Shown here piece after piece: positions 18,427 through 29,546 of a stretch of DNA of 64,000 nt. Source of the stretch: Henckelia pumila (lineage: Eukaryota; Streptophyta; Magnoliopsida; Lamiales; Gesneriaceae); NCBI RefSeq assembly GCF_033568475.1, contig NC_133122.1, positions 19,351,206 through 19,415,205 of the forward strand, read 5' to 3'. Position numbers and translations under genes: made by a program. The notes under the pieces were generated by a model, which was not told where the DNA came from, searched no databases, and was given only the letters and a program-made list of their open reading frames with translations. Numbering within the stretch: position 1 is the stretch's first letter; the number at the start of each line of letters is the position of its first letter.

Positions 18427-21278
18427 ATGGGGCGTACATACATGTTCAACACACCTCAGATTGTTGAGACCGAAAACGATCAAGGATGGAATCACTCTGA
18501 GCAACCGTACATGCCTATGGGTATGAGTTCATCACATCCATGTTCATTCAATGTAACTCCTCTCTCTATTGGAATGGGGAAGAAAAATATCTTACAGTTC
18601 CAATTTGTTTGCAGCTATATATGGAGCTTTCTTAGGTGTTGTAATATTCCGAATCTTTTTGTCTCATCAAATTCGGTTTCTTACCTAAAGTTTTGTGATA
18701 CTGTTCACAGACGTGAATGTGGAAATATTTATTCGTTTTCTTACAATGTTTAGATGAACTAAACAATGGAGGAATTTATCTTTGGAATGAGGAACCAAAC
18801 TGTTGAATGCCATTTCTTGTTATCGCGAACCTTGAGGATGGAATTAGGAAAGAATAAGTTGTGGTCATGTTCGATTGTCCTTTACTCTCAATTAGTTATT
18901 TTTGAAAAGGCTTTTTAACAAGTAACATCTCAATCATACTTGGTAATGGTGATTAACGTGCCTACTTCTCTTTTGTTTTGAAGCAAGGGTCAGTGCTTCT
19001 GACAACAACTCTCTTGTTAATCCTATGGATAATGTAGCAGTTCAAAGTGGGCACATTACTTCGCAGTGGGCACCTCCTCCTAGGTCTACTGGCTACTCTC
19101 CATCCATTGTTAATGGTGAACTGCCGTGTTATCAACCTCAGGCTCCTGGTTCTTCTCACGACCCTTTTCTTCGTCAATCTGCTGCTGGAAATTTCCCTTT
19201 GCTCCAAGATAATTATTCGCATCAATCGTCTTCCGCCAACGTTTCTGGGAAAATGATACATGTGGCAGATGGTTGTTTTTCTCATCAGACTATAGGCAAT
19301 GGCCGAGGACCATACAAACGCAAATACCCTGGTAACCCTCCATTGAACGAAATGGGGTCTACTAGCAGATATTATGATGTTGGAAGTTCATCCAATGTTC
19401 ATCTGCCCACTGACCTCTGGGAGGAGAAGCGGAATGCGGAATATTATAGTGCATCTTGGGAGTATCCTCCTCCCACTTGTAGAATAAATAACCTCTCTAT
19501 CGGTAGCAATGGTACTTTGAGAAATGTGAAAAGTCGAGCTGAGGAAGGCCTCGAAGTTACTTTGTCCAGGACGCATTTGCCAAGCAATTCTATGCCTGAT
19601 TCCTTTTTCAACAGGGCCTCTGATCAATCTAATCCTGTGGATGCCTGGGGCCAGAGTTCTAATGGTTCGACAGGGGAATGGAACCAGAATTTCGAGTTAA
19701 CTCCCGGTCGTGGGGTGACTTATGGATCAGGTAACTTGCACAGGTTTGTTTCATTCTGTCAGTCAGTTATTTGTTGCTAAGACCTAAGGTATTTTTAATG
19801 ATGAAATTTCAGATTCAAGTTTCTTTAGTCATGATCCAAACCTCATGAATGCACCTACAAGTCATCCTAATGTTTCCGCTGAGACTGGGGATTATCACAA
19901 TGATATTACCTCGAATATGAATCTCGTTCCTCAAAATGTAAACAGTAACCTGAACCAATCCACCAGAGGAGTTCGAAGTGGCTATGGTCCAAGATCTGTC
20001 CCATCTCTCAGGGCTTCATCAAGCAATTTCCACCCTGGTCACATAACTGTCTCAGATGAAGGGTTGCAAACTGCTGCAGAAAGTTTCCCCGCCAGAAATC
20101 GCCGAGCATTGCCCTCCATTAGGATACACAACATTGACAGGAATGGAAGGACTTTGATATCACGCAAAAGACACAGATCATTTGACGAGGACATGAGTTT
20201 CCACAATCGATTGGAGGTATCCACTTTAGAGTATTGTGAATGCTTTATGTTCTTCAGAAGGTTTGTTCTCTGAGAGAAGATTGGGAATACCAACTTTGGC
20301 CCGAATGCCCATTTTATTTTGTATAGGCAATATTTTTATGAAACCGCTGTACCATTTTCTTTTCTCCTATTATTTTTCTTCACCTAAACATGTGTGTGTA
20401 TTTCAGGGTGTCGTGATTTCGGAACACCACTCTACATTTTATGGGTCCAGAGCTCAGTTTGATCAGTACAGGAACATGAGACTGGATACAGAAAACATGA
20501 GCTATGAGGTCACTTTCTTCTAATCTTCTTCATTATCTCCAATCTTGTCACAAGGTTATTTATTTATATACCTAAATTGTTATCAATCAAAAGCATTTGG
20601 CATGTACAGGAGCTACTTGCGTTGGGAGATAGAATTGGAAGCGTCAACACCGGCTTGTCCGATGAATCGATCACCAAATGTTTCATTGAATCAATAAATT
20701 GTTCATCGGACCTATTTCAAGATGAAGGATCATGTGTTATTTGTCTGGTTAGACTCGAGGACATTCTTGCAATCATCCCCTTGATTTTTATTTGTGGTTT
20801 GGTTATTTTACTTGCATTCAAAGTGGGAGTCGAGAGCAGTCAATTCCGGTGGAATTTTTTTTTTTATCGGTAAATGTAAAATATAAAGATAAAAGCTAAA
20901 TAAGACATCAAACGAAGAAGATTGTTAATACAAATGTACAGGTCGATAGACAAAAAGCTTGATTCCTGAAAAACATAATAATCAACTTCAGGTGATCAAT
21001 TGAATTTTATTTTACTTTATTTATAATTTTTCTATAAAAAGAATTTATGTTTTGTCCCCAGGCATTCCAAAAAGAACATTTGATGTGAAAATATGATTTT
21101 GATTCTTTGTGTTTGTCAAATTTAACAGGATGAATACAGATACATGGATGATGTTGCGACGATGAAAGTATGTGGCCATGATTTTCATGTGGGATGCATC
21201 CGAAAATGGTTGGCTATGAAGAATTTATGTCCCATTTGTAAAGCGACTGCTATGGATGACAAGACGAAGAACAAATGA
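18427..21278 (+). CDS. RING-H2 E3 ubiquitin ligase, HIP1/MBR-like (spliced)
   Basis: Coding exons: 18427-18520, 18984-19730, 19813-20216, 20407-20508, 20610-20747 and 21129-21278. All junctions are GT-AG and keep one frame, giving 544 residues. A further leader exon lies upstream. The start MGRTYMFNTPQ, the following HSEQPYMPM and the long Ser/Asn/Pro-rich middle are typical of plant HIP1/MBR-type ligases. The C-terminus is a RING-H2 finger: CVIC, then 15 residues, CGHDFH, VGC, ten residues, CPIC, with all eight zinc ligands present. The last intron splits the finger right after CVICL. The preceding LALGDRIGSVNTGLSD block is also a family hallmark. Such proteins transfer ubiquitin from E2 to substrates; relatives MBR1/2 act in flowering through MED25, but the target here is unknown. 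The gene looks intact. Confidence 0.9.
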
Positions 21279-21459
21279 TTTATTTCCCTTGAATAATTAA
21301 ATTATCTGCCTTCTTGTAAATAAGTACAAGTGTGTTCCTCAAATTTGAGGAAATGGACATCGTTAATTGAACTTTGGTGGCTTCATGTTTGCGTCCGAAG
21401 TTTAATGTGCGCATTTCAGTACTCGATGAAGTTTAAAGCTCGAATTAGATATATCCGAG

Positions 21460-21538
21460 CAGAGACGTAACTAGGATTTTTCTTTAAGGGGGGCTAAATT
21501 TTAGGTACAAAAAATTATAGATATTGAATATTCTAATC

Positions 21539-21575
<37 letters not shown>

Positions 21576-22123
21576 TATATAATCTAATTAACTCTCTAAA
21601 TTTATATATCATTTAGTTTTTCATAAGTTTTTAATTTTATTAAATATCAATATCATATGATATAAAAATCTAATTTTTATTATATTAGCTCCCCTAAACT
21701 TAATAGAGAATATTATATTATATCATTACACAATTTTTTTTAAAAAAAATAAAGCATTTTTCATTTGAAATCTAATATACGATGATACTTGTCTAATTTT
21801 TTTAATTAATTATTTTTATAATATAATTTATTATAAGGATAATATAATTGAAATTTCTCAAACTCCATTTAAAAATTTAGTTAGTCCAAATCAAAGTTAA
21901 AATAGCCCAAAACAGAAAAAATATGTTTGATAGAACCCAAAACAAAAAATATTATTAGTCTATATCAAACATTGAAAGAGCCCAAAATAAAAAAAAAAAT
22001 TGAAAGAGCCCAAAAAGGAAAAAAAAATACATTATATTGGACCTTAAAAATATAAACATAATATACACATATATATATTAATATATGGGCTAAGGGTGGG
22101 GGCCCACTGTTGGTCCGTCCCTG
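21460..22123. mobile_element. Non-autonomous hAT element, 664 bp
   Basis: Inverted ends CAGAGACGTAACTA (left) and CAGGGACGGACCAA (right, complement) are flanked by a perfect 8-bp duplication TATCCGAG at 21452-21459 and 22124-22131. An 8-bp duplication with CAG-type ends is characteristic of hAT. There is no transposase ORF. The interior is AT-rich, with a (TA)n tract at 21541-21572 and several AAAGAGCCCAAAA repeats at 21900-22020. It sits about 180 bp after the RING-H2 stop, close to that gene's 3' end. Confidence 0.9.
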
Positions 22124-22131
22124 TATCCGAG

Positions 22132-22767
22132 TAAGAAAACGGGTTTAATTTAAAGTTCAAATATTTTAATATTTTTAGCTTGAAATATTTAAACATGTAT
22201 TCAAAAATAAAGATTCTAAAGTTATTTATGTAATGTATAATTATATTATATTAACTTAATGAAATATTTAAGTTAATATGCCACGAAAAAGCCAATTTGA
22301 GATATGAAAAAGCTCATTAGCCCACTCGATTCGTGCTCTCTTGATAAATAGAACATTAGATAGGGGAGGACCGCTTCAACTCATATTGATCGTATATAAG
22401 AGCCCATGGTATAAACATTATATATTCTAAGCAATTTCGGCCTATCATTATCCACTTAAACTTGCCAATTTTTTTTAATTATTATTATTTATTTATTTAT
22501 TTATTTATTTATGGGCTTAAAATTTACTACTACAAACATTTCCTATGATATGGATTATGTGCCTACTTCAATAACATGATTTACATGCATGCAATCGAAC
22601 GTGTCCAAACAGAAATTGTACAAAAATTTGGTGAAAGCACTACAAATTTGACTCAAGATCTCGAGTTGACGGCATAAAAAAAAATAGATATATGAAAACT
22701 GTTAGTACTCGACCTTTTTATACTCAAAACATATAAACGCAATATCTTAGAGCTTTCGATCCAAACA

Positions 22768-22818
<51 letters not shown>

Positions 22819-22860
22819 GTGTGTGTGTGTCAAAAAGAATTAGTTTCAATAAAAAGGAAA
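22132..22860. repeat. AT-rich spacer with ATTT and TA/TG microsatellites
   Basis: An (ATTT)n run lies at about 22487-22512 and a (TA)n(TG)n run at about 22773-22830. No gene or other repeat was recognised. Confidence 0.6.
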
Positions 22861-22861
22861 A

Positions 22862-23150
22862 ACTGAAATTTTGGTCTTATATATTTGTCACTTTGCGATT
22901 TCGGTTCTCTATGTTTTTTCAGTTTTAGTTCTATATGTTCTGGTTTTTTGCAATTTTAGTCATTTTTATTTGAAAATGCTTACGTGACACCATATATACG
23001 TCAGTTTCATATCACCACCGCATTAGTGTCACATCAACGTCACATCGAAAAAAAGAACTAAATTGCCAAAAAACAAAGATCGCGGATTAAAACTGAAATC
23101 TGAAAATATAGAGGACCAAAATCGCAAAATAATAAACATACAAAACGAAA
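22862..23150. mobile_element. Fold-back MITE
   Basis: The two halves are imperfect inverted repeats. The left TTTGCGATTTCGGTTCTCTA pairs with the right TAGAGGACCAAAATCGCAAA, and the left TTTTTTGCAATTTTAGTC pairs with the right AACTAAATTGCCAAAAAA. The whole could fold into one long hairpin. The ends and target duplication could not be fixed because the flanks are A/T-rich. Confidence 0.65.
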
Positions 23151-24210
23151 AAAAACAATTTTCTCCAATAAAAAATTGTGTCTTAATGCACATGCATATA
23201 TGCTCATAATATGTGTCGAATAAAAAAAACTCAAAACTAAAATTCATTCTCATCAAATCATTGAATCTACTCAAATGTATGTATGGACCAGGTATTGAAC
23301 TACATAGATATCTTTTCGAGCAAAAATTTCAAATCAACGCTACGTACCAGAAACATGAATTTGAAAGTCTCATTTAAACTTTACCTGACATTAGATTTGG
23401 TAGTTCACACTCTAAACAAACTTTTCATTGGATCTTTTAAATCGGTAGTCACAATCTAAGAAAACATTATTTGTAAAATAGCTTTTTTCAACAATTATAT
23501 TTTTTTAACACGTCATAAAATTTGGTTTTCCTTGCTTTTTTTCTCACAATTGAATAGAATACATGTGATAGGTTAAAACCCAAATAACAATGAAGTTCAA
23601 ATTTTAGTTTTTATAAGAAGATCAAGATCAAACTTGTCGGTCCAACAAATGTATAGTTCAAATGTATAGTTTTTATAAGGACGACAACATCAAGTGTAGA
23701 GGTTAGAACTTTAACTGTTTTATATGGAAATGGATTTATTTGCTAATTATGATTGTCACTCGCGTAGATGTGCCTACATGTGAAAAAACCCTGTTTTCTT
23801 CGGCAAACCCTACATTGGATGACCACCAAGCACATATTGTCAAATGATCCTTACAATAATCCCGACATCATTCGTCTTATTCAGCCGTCCAGTGATGATT
23901 TTGCGAGCTATAAAAAAAGTAAGAAGTCGACGACGTTTTGTTTGATGAGTGTTATTTTTGTTTTCATTGTGTTTATGTTCATCTTTGCATTTGTTCATTT
24001 TATATTCTGTTCATTGTTTCTAAAGCTTAGGAAAAAAAAACCCAAGTTTTAGGAAAAATGAGTTTTTGGGCTGAGCAATCATAATAAAACTTTTTTTTTA
24101 AATATTTTTTTTGGCCAAATGCAAATCTGACCACATACATGTCTTATTTATGATGCGATACCCCATTGGAGTTTTCATGTGTTTGATGTTCTCAGCAGAA
24201 AATTTCTTTA
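23151..24210. other. Intergenic; unrecognised coding-like remnant at 23770-23930
   Basis: At 23871-23930 a stretch reading IIRLIQPSSDDFASYK on the plus strand resembles VRLIRLPSNDLASYE at 24933-24983. The two DNA segments are visibly related and lie about 1.06 kb apart in the same orientation, one on each side of the TRIM element. I do not recognise the protein. The rest is AT-rich and shows nothing. Confidence 0.4.
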
Positions 24211-24215
24211 TCAAG

Positions 24216-24600
24216 TGTTGGTGTATTGATTTATGTCCCACATAGGTTGGCTAAATAACCTGGACCTCTTTATATGAACAAGGGCAAACCTCACCTCTTG
24301 AGCTAGCTTTTGAGGTGAGTTAGGTCCAAGTCTCATTTCTAACATGGTATCAAAGCCCGGGTTCCCGTTATGTGTTGGACGGCCCATAGTTGGCCTCACC
24401 CGTCCCATAGTTGGCCACCCATTTCATATATCCACGCTCCAGTCGTTTCATTCCTGGGCGTGAGAGGGGTGTGTTGGTGTATTGATTTATGTCCCACATA
24501 GGTTGGCTAAATAACTTGGACCTCTTTATATGAACAAGGACAAACCTCACCTCTTGAGCTAGTTTTTGAGGTGAGTTAGGTCCAAGTCTCATTTCTAACA
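24216..24600 (+). mobile_element. TRIM (terminal-repeat retrotransposon in miniature), 385 bp
   Basis: Two 129-bp LTRs (24216-24344 and 24472-24600) start TGTTGGTGTATTG and end ATTTCTAACA, and differ at three positions by eye. A perfect 5-bp duplication TCAAG flanks the element (24211-24215, 24601-24605). The primer site TGGTATCAAAGC follows the first LTR directly, and the purine-rich GTGAGAGGGGTG precedes the second. There is no coding capacity; movement would rely on proteins of another element. Confidence 0.93.
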
Positions 24601-24734
24601 TCAAGTTCTTAGCATACTTGGATTGACACAAAAAATTACCATCAAGATATTGCAAATTCCTTTGCAAACCTTAGAGTGGTGGATCTAAGGATGAATGAGG
24701 AAGAGCAACCCTTGGATCATCAAACTCAAGCTTG

Positions 24735-24860
24735 ATTTACATTTTTTGTTACATTCAAGGGATCTACAGAGAAACCAGGTTTAACAACTCTTGCAATGTC
24801 TGAAATTCTTTCTAAAGCAAGTGAAAGCAAGAAGACGATATCTGTATCATTACTTTATCA
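24735..24860 (+). pseudogene. Kinesin motor-domain fragment (KIN-10-like)
   Basis: The plus-strand translation FKGSTEKPGLTTLAMSEIL followed by SKASESKKTISVSL resembles the region just after the P-loop in plant kinesin-10-type motors (GSTEKPGL...LAMSEIL...ISVS). The P-loop itself, the rest of the motor and any stalk are missing, and a stop lies just upstream (AAGCTTGA, near 24730). Downstream the similarity is lost within about ten codons. It is a relic, possibly moved by a transposon. Confidence 0.5.
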
Positions 24861-25889
24861 TCAAAACTCAACGGAGGCCAAACGAAAAGCTTATCAAGGG
24901 CATTGGAGATATGCTGAAGTAAAACTGGATGTACGTTCGCCTTATTCGGCTGCCTAGTAATGATCTTGCGAGCTATGAAAGAGAAATCGTCTTCGTCGCC
25001 CCATTTATTATTGTAGTTTATACTATTGGCTTAGGCGCCATAATGGTGTCTTTCAATCCATACGGATTCAAATCGGGATTGTGTCCTCTTTTTTTTAGCT
25101 TGGGGAAACGTTTGGAGCAAAAAAGAAAAAAAAATGCAAAAAAATTCCAAGAAAATGTGGAAGGAATGAACGGTGGCTTGCGGATCAAGGCACGCCTGAT
25201 TCAAACAATCGGACTTAAAAGAATTGATCTCACACATGGATTTCTATCCATCTCAATAATTTAATCTTAGTTTTTGAAGCTCAATTATCTAATTTTCCAG
25301 AAATCAAATAATATCTAATATATATTTTTATATATTAAAAATATAACGATCCATAAATAATAATATTCCAAATTTGTAATTATCTAATAAATATTATTTA
25401 AATCTAATTACATATCATATTTATTTAATTATATAAAAACTAATTTACATTTTTTATATTACATTTAGATATCAAATATAATATAATATATATTTTAAAT
25501 ATACTAAAGATGCTATTGATATGCATTTAAATATTACAAAATAACTCAAAGCTATAATTATCTAAAAATTATTCTTTAAATTTAATTAATATTTATCTAC
25601 GAGATCTTGAGTTGGTAGAACTAGAAACAATTTTTCATTCTTTAAATTGCATTTCTAAGTCATCGACAATTAAAAAAATGTATTGATAGTTGATCATCGT
25701 ACGATAACAAGACAATTTTTTTTCCGAAAGATACTTATATGAGGCTTCACCAAACAATAGCACAAAGAAACCGAGACATTTAAGGAGAAAATGTGTTGTT
25801 ATTACAACTTGGGTTGTTTTACAAATGAAATATACAAACATATTTATAGTTGATAAGATTCTATAATGTTCCAATCTTTTTTTTTTTTA
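24861..25889. other. AT-rich intergenic DNA
   Basis: It holds the second copy of the unrecognised LASYE-type remnant (24933-24983). The ORF that follows (to 25264) has low-complexity lysine-rich content and no motif I recognise. From 25265 on it is strongly AT-rich, with nothing visible. Confidence 0.4.
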
Positions 25890-26580
25890 GGAAAAATTGC
25901 ATATATCACACCTGTGAAATCCCGTGTTCGCTGATAACCACTTGTGAAATTTTTTTGAGCTAAAAATCCCCTGTGTTTTCGGATCTGTAGCACGCTCACC
26001 CCTCCTGCTGCGTTTTGTGGCTCACGCGCGGATAGATGCAAAAATGCAAGGTTTTTTTTTTATAAATTTGGTCCAAAATACACTGAAATCATACACATTC
26101 AGTTCGGCCATTGAACTCGTCACCTTTATCTTCTCCGATCACGACTCCGGCCAGCCATATTTCCGACATTTCTTGCTTGATTTAGACTCCTCTTCACCTC
26201 CCCTACAAGTTTCGACATTTTTCTCTTCATTTTTTTCCCCTCAATATGTCGAGCTACAACTCCAATCTTACATTGGTACTCACCACGAAGCCGACTAGTT
26301 TTCCTTAATATCTGACCAACTCCGACCACCAATCTTCCAAAGAAACCCCGATCTGTGACTCTCTCTTCCATACGAACAAAACACACACATCAATTTCCCA
26401 GATTCGTACTTCCTTTGGGAAGATAAGATATGGGCAATTTCGTCATTTTTATGGTAAAATTCTGAATGGTATGCGTGTGCTACAGATCCGAAAATACAAG
26501 GGGGTTTTAGCTCAAAAAAATTACATAAGGGGTTATCAGCGAACCCGAGATATCACAGGGGTGATATATGCAATTCCCCC
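25890..26580. mobile_element. Mutator-like element with long terminal inverted repeats (about 105 bp)
   Basis: The left end (25890-25996) and right end (26473-26580) are inverted copies. Both contain AATTGCATATATCAC, GTTCGCTGATAACC, TTTTTTTGAGCTAAAA and TTTTCGGATCTGTAGCAC in the same order. Long inverted ends with an unrelated interior are typical of Mutator-like non-autonomous elements. The flanking 9-mers TTTTTTTTA and TGTTTTCTA agree at seven of nine positions, a weak candidate duplication. The 470-bp interior contains no transposase and no recognisable captured gene. Confidence 0.75.
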
Positions 26581-27242
26581 TGTTTTCTATATAATACATG
26601 TTTGTAGAGTGTTCTAATTAAGTTTGTACCCAACTACAGATTAATATAAATACTAATTGGTCATATCTAGAATATTCCGAAAGCACAAAACAATATTTTT
26701 ATTAATAGATGATAATGATACTAATGAAGCCTTGGATTATGCCCAGCCTAGTATTAGGCCGATATACACATGGGAATGTTGGGTTCATTTAATTGAAGTC
26801 CAAATATAAAGAAGCACAAGTAAAAAGAGGTAAACCGTAAACGTAACGAGATTATTTAGACAAATATTTGAAAAGCGTTTTTATTATTTTATAAGTAAAC
26901 AAAATACTTAAACTATGTGTTTGAACAATATTTTTGTAATTTTTCTAAAAAAATTAAAAACAATTGAAGTGTTTTTTTATATATTTTTAGAATTGAAGGC
27001 AATGGTGAAATCAAAACACATTAATTTTTAGGTCAGAAATTTTTTTATAGAATACTTGTCACCAAACATATATTTATTGTAAAAATAATTGTTAAAATAT
27101 TTTATGAGGACTTGTTGAAACGGATCATAATATTTTTTATTTATTAATATATGGTCATGATTTATGAAGCATTAGGCCCAATATGTATACGATAAGCAAA
27201 TGTTGTGGCCAGTTAATTGAAGTCCAAATAAAATAATAAAAA
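26581..27242. other. Intergenic spacer upstream of the tRNA locus
   Basis: Two loosely similar blocks ending TTAATTGAAGTCCAAATA occur at about 26750-26808 and 27170-27230, each preceded by a TTAGGCC...ATATACA-like stretch. This suggests an old local duplication. No gene was recognised. Confidence 0.4.
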
Positions 27243-27314
27243 GGGGCATTCCGAGAATTGAACTCGGGACCTCTCGCACCCTAAGCGAGAATCATACCAC
27301 TAGACCAAATGCCC
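27243..27314 (-). tRNA. tRNA-Pro (anticodon AGG)
   Basis: On the minus strand, GGGCATT pairs with AATGCCC to form a perfect 7-bp acceptor stem, with C as discriminator base (27243). The anticodon arm is CTCGC-TTAGGGT-GCGAG, giving AGG. The internal promoters are visible: an A-box-like TGGTCTAGTGGTA and a B-box-like GAGTTCAATTC. The length is 72 nt with no intron and CCA is not encoded. A T-rich run follows the 3' end on the minus strand, as expected for RNA polymerase III termination. It closely resembles the standard plant nuclear tRNA-Pro(AGG). Confidence 0.97.
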
Positions 27315-28691
27315 TTTTTGAAAATGTCTCCAATACAATATATTACATAGTTGTTTGTATCAAACTACACTTTTGGTGTATCGTCTATCCAAAAATCATT
27401 TATATAATTTAAAAAAAATTAATTGATTAACATTTTCTTTTTCCTTTCTATTTTTCATGTTTTTTAGCTAAAATTTAATTACCAAATTTATTTTATCGAT
27501 TAATAACTACTTATTTACGAAAATGCCCCTTTCATTATATTTTTTTGCCTTTTTACGCATTTTTGTTTACAAAAATGTTATTTTTTTATTTCACTATTTA
27601 TTATTATTTTATATTCAATTAAAATTTTGACAGTAAAAGATACGTAACGTGTGCATTCGAATACTAGTGTGTATGTGTATATATAAACAACACTCCTATA
27701 GGCTATAAACAAAGGGTGAAGATGAGATAAGATAAATAATGATGTGACTATTAAACTATATGAGAGACATGCAAAATAATAATGCATTCATCGATAGTTA
27801 AATAATAATTACTAATTTAATTGATTAAATTTAGGATTAGTTTATTAATTACATTTCGACTTTTGATAATTAAATTATATGGATTGAGTAAATCTTTTAA
27901 GAGTAGTATAATCATTTGCATTCATAATTTGATTGATATATGATAAATAATGATTAAAAAAATTGAAAGAAAACATGTGAGGTAATTGATCATATCATAG
28001 TTATATAAATCACACGTAAATAAAAAAAAAATTACTCAAATTTCTTAAATTTTAGCACAGACAAATTGTTGATCGTTTTGGTTCCAAAAATACTAATATA
28101 CGTATTACATAATTATGAACAAGTGTTTTAATATAAATATTTTATACTCGAAAAAATGAATATAGTTAATTTTTGTGATAAATCTAAAACTGTTAATATT
28201 CAAATATCTCATATTAATACCATATTCTTTTTTATTTTTTGTACCCATTTTATCCATGAGAAAACGATCAAGTAGATCAAATATAATTAATGTCAGAACC
28301 CTAACTTATATTTCATGTTAAGGGAACGGAATCTCAAGTTCTTGCTTCTAATTTTCCTAAACAATTTTTCTTTATAACGATTTCAATATTTATCTTTTAT
28401 TATCTATAATTTTGATCGATCCAATATATTCTTACATTAAATCATGTCACGTTTAAATTTCTTTCCAAAATACATCAAATATACATGACATTTATGAATA
28501 AATATAAATTTGAACCACAAAAGACAATTGTCAATCATACAAACTTGCCAAGTAACAAGAACACAATCAATCAAACTCAAGAAAAAAAAGGGTAACAAGA
28601 AAACGAGACGCATGAACCAAACCAACAGAAGGATACCAAGTAAGACGATGCTTTTAATGTCCGATTTTTGTATAAGATACTCAACATAAAT
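27315..28691. other. AT-rich intergenic DNA downstream of the CNR8-like gene
   Basis: A stretch at 27710-27990 has motifs resembling the Harbinger-type MITE (GATAAGATAAATAATG, AATTTGATTGATATATGATA), so a diverged copy may lie here. The rest shows no gene; it includes the 3' flank of the gene ending at 28692. Confidence 0.4.
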
Positions 28692-29507
28692 TTAACCGGC
28701 ACGGCCCATGGTCTGACCACCTGGGGGAATCATGGCCAAGACCGGTCGAGTGTTAAACCCAGGATGGTGAAGCCTGCGACGTACCTCACGACCTTCTTGA
28801 CAAAGCGCGCATGGATGGCAAAAGACGTGAGTGGCGAAATCGCAGGCCGTTTCGCATTGCTCCAGATGAACCTCATCTTCCATTAAGCTTCCGCAGCATC
28901 CACATGACCTGTTTAGTGCCTCACAGCTGCCCTGTTTGTGTGTAATGTTTTTAGTGTAAGATAGAAATCTACCATAGACCAGACAACCAAACCAATTCAG
29001 CGAGAGGTTGCACAAAAGACATAACAATTAGCAAATGATAATGGTACAGGTACAGGTACAGCTCAAAGATTTTATATTTTAAATTAAACCATACAATATC
29101 TGATCATATAAGCAACTATACAGCACAACGCTGCTAACTTGTGTTGCCCCGTGGAATTTTGGAAGTCTTTGCTTGGCAGGTATGGAAAACGGAAGAAGTA
29201 GGTGATATGTTCATTAAACAAAAAAATCCCACCTCGTACACGTAAATGATGAGAAAATGCGAGATATGTTTCTTCCATTTGCAGTAAAAGTTTGAGATGG
29301 AGTGAACCATAAATTTCTACATGCCTATACCCGGGAAACTATCGAGTTTGGATTCGTATTTAAGTGGAAGGCATTAAAATGTACAGATCACCAATTATGA
29401 TGATTTGGAATAATAGATATGTACAAAAAAGTTCTTAAAAATATATAACTTGTGATCGAAAAACCCGTGGTGCAATTTGCGTTGTGTATAAAGGTGAAAC
29501 GAAACCT

Positions 29508-29546
<39 letters not shown>

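Noticed and set aside
25031-25264. Overlapping ORFs near 25.1 kb as a gene
   Set aside because: Lysine-rich low-complexity translation with no recognisable domain, no splice context and no conservation evidence.
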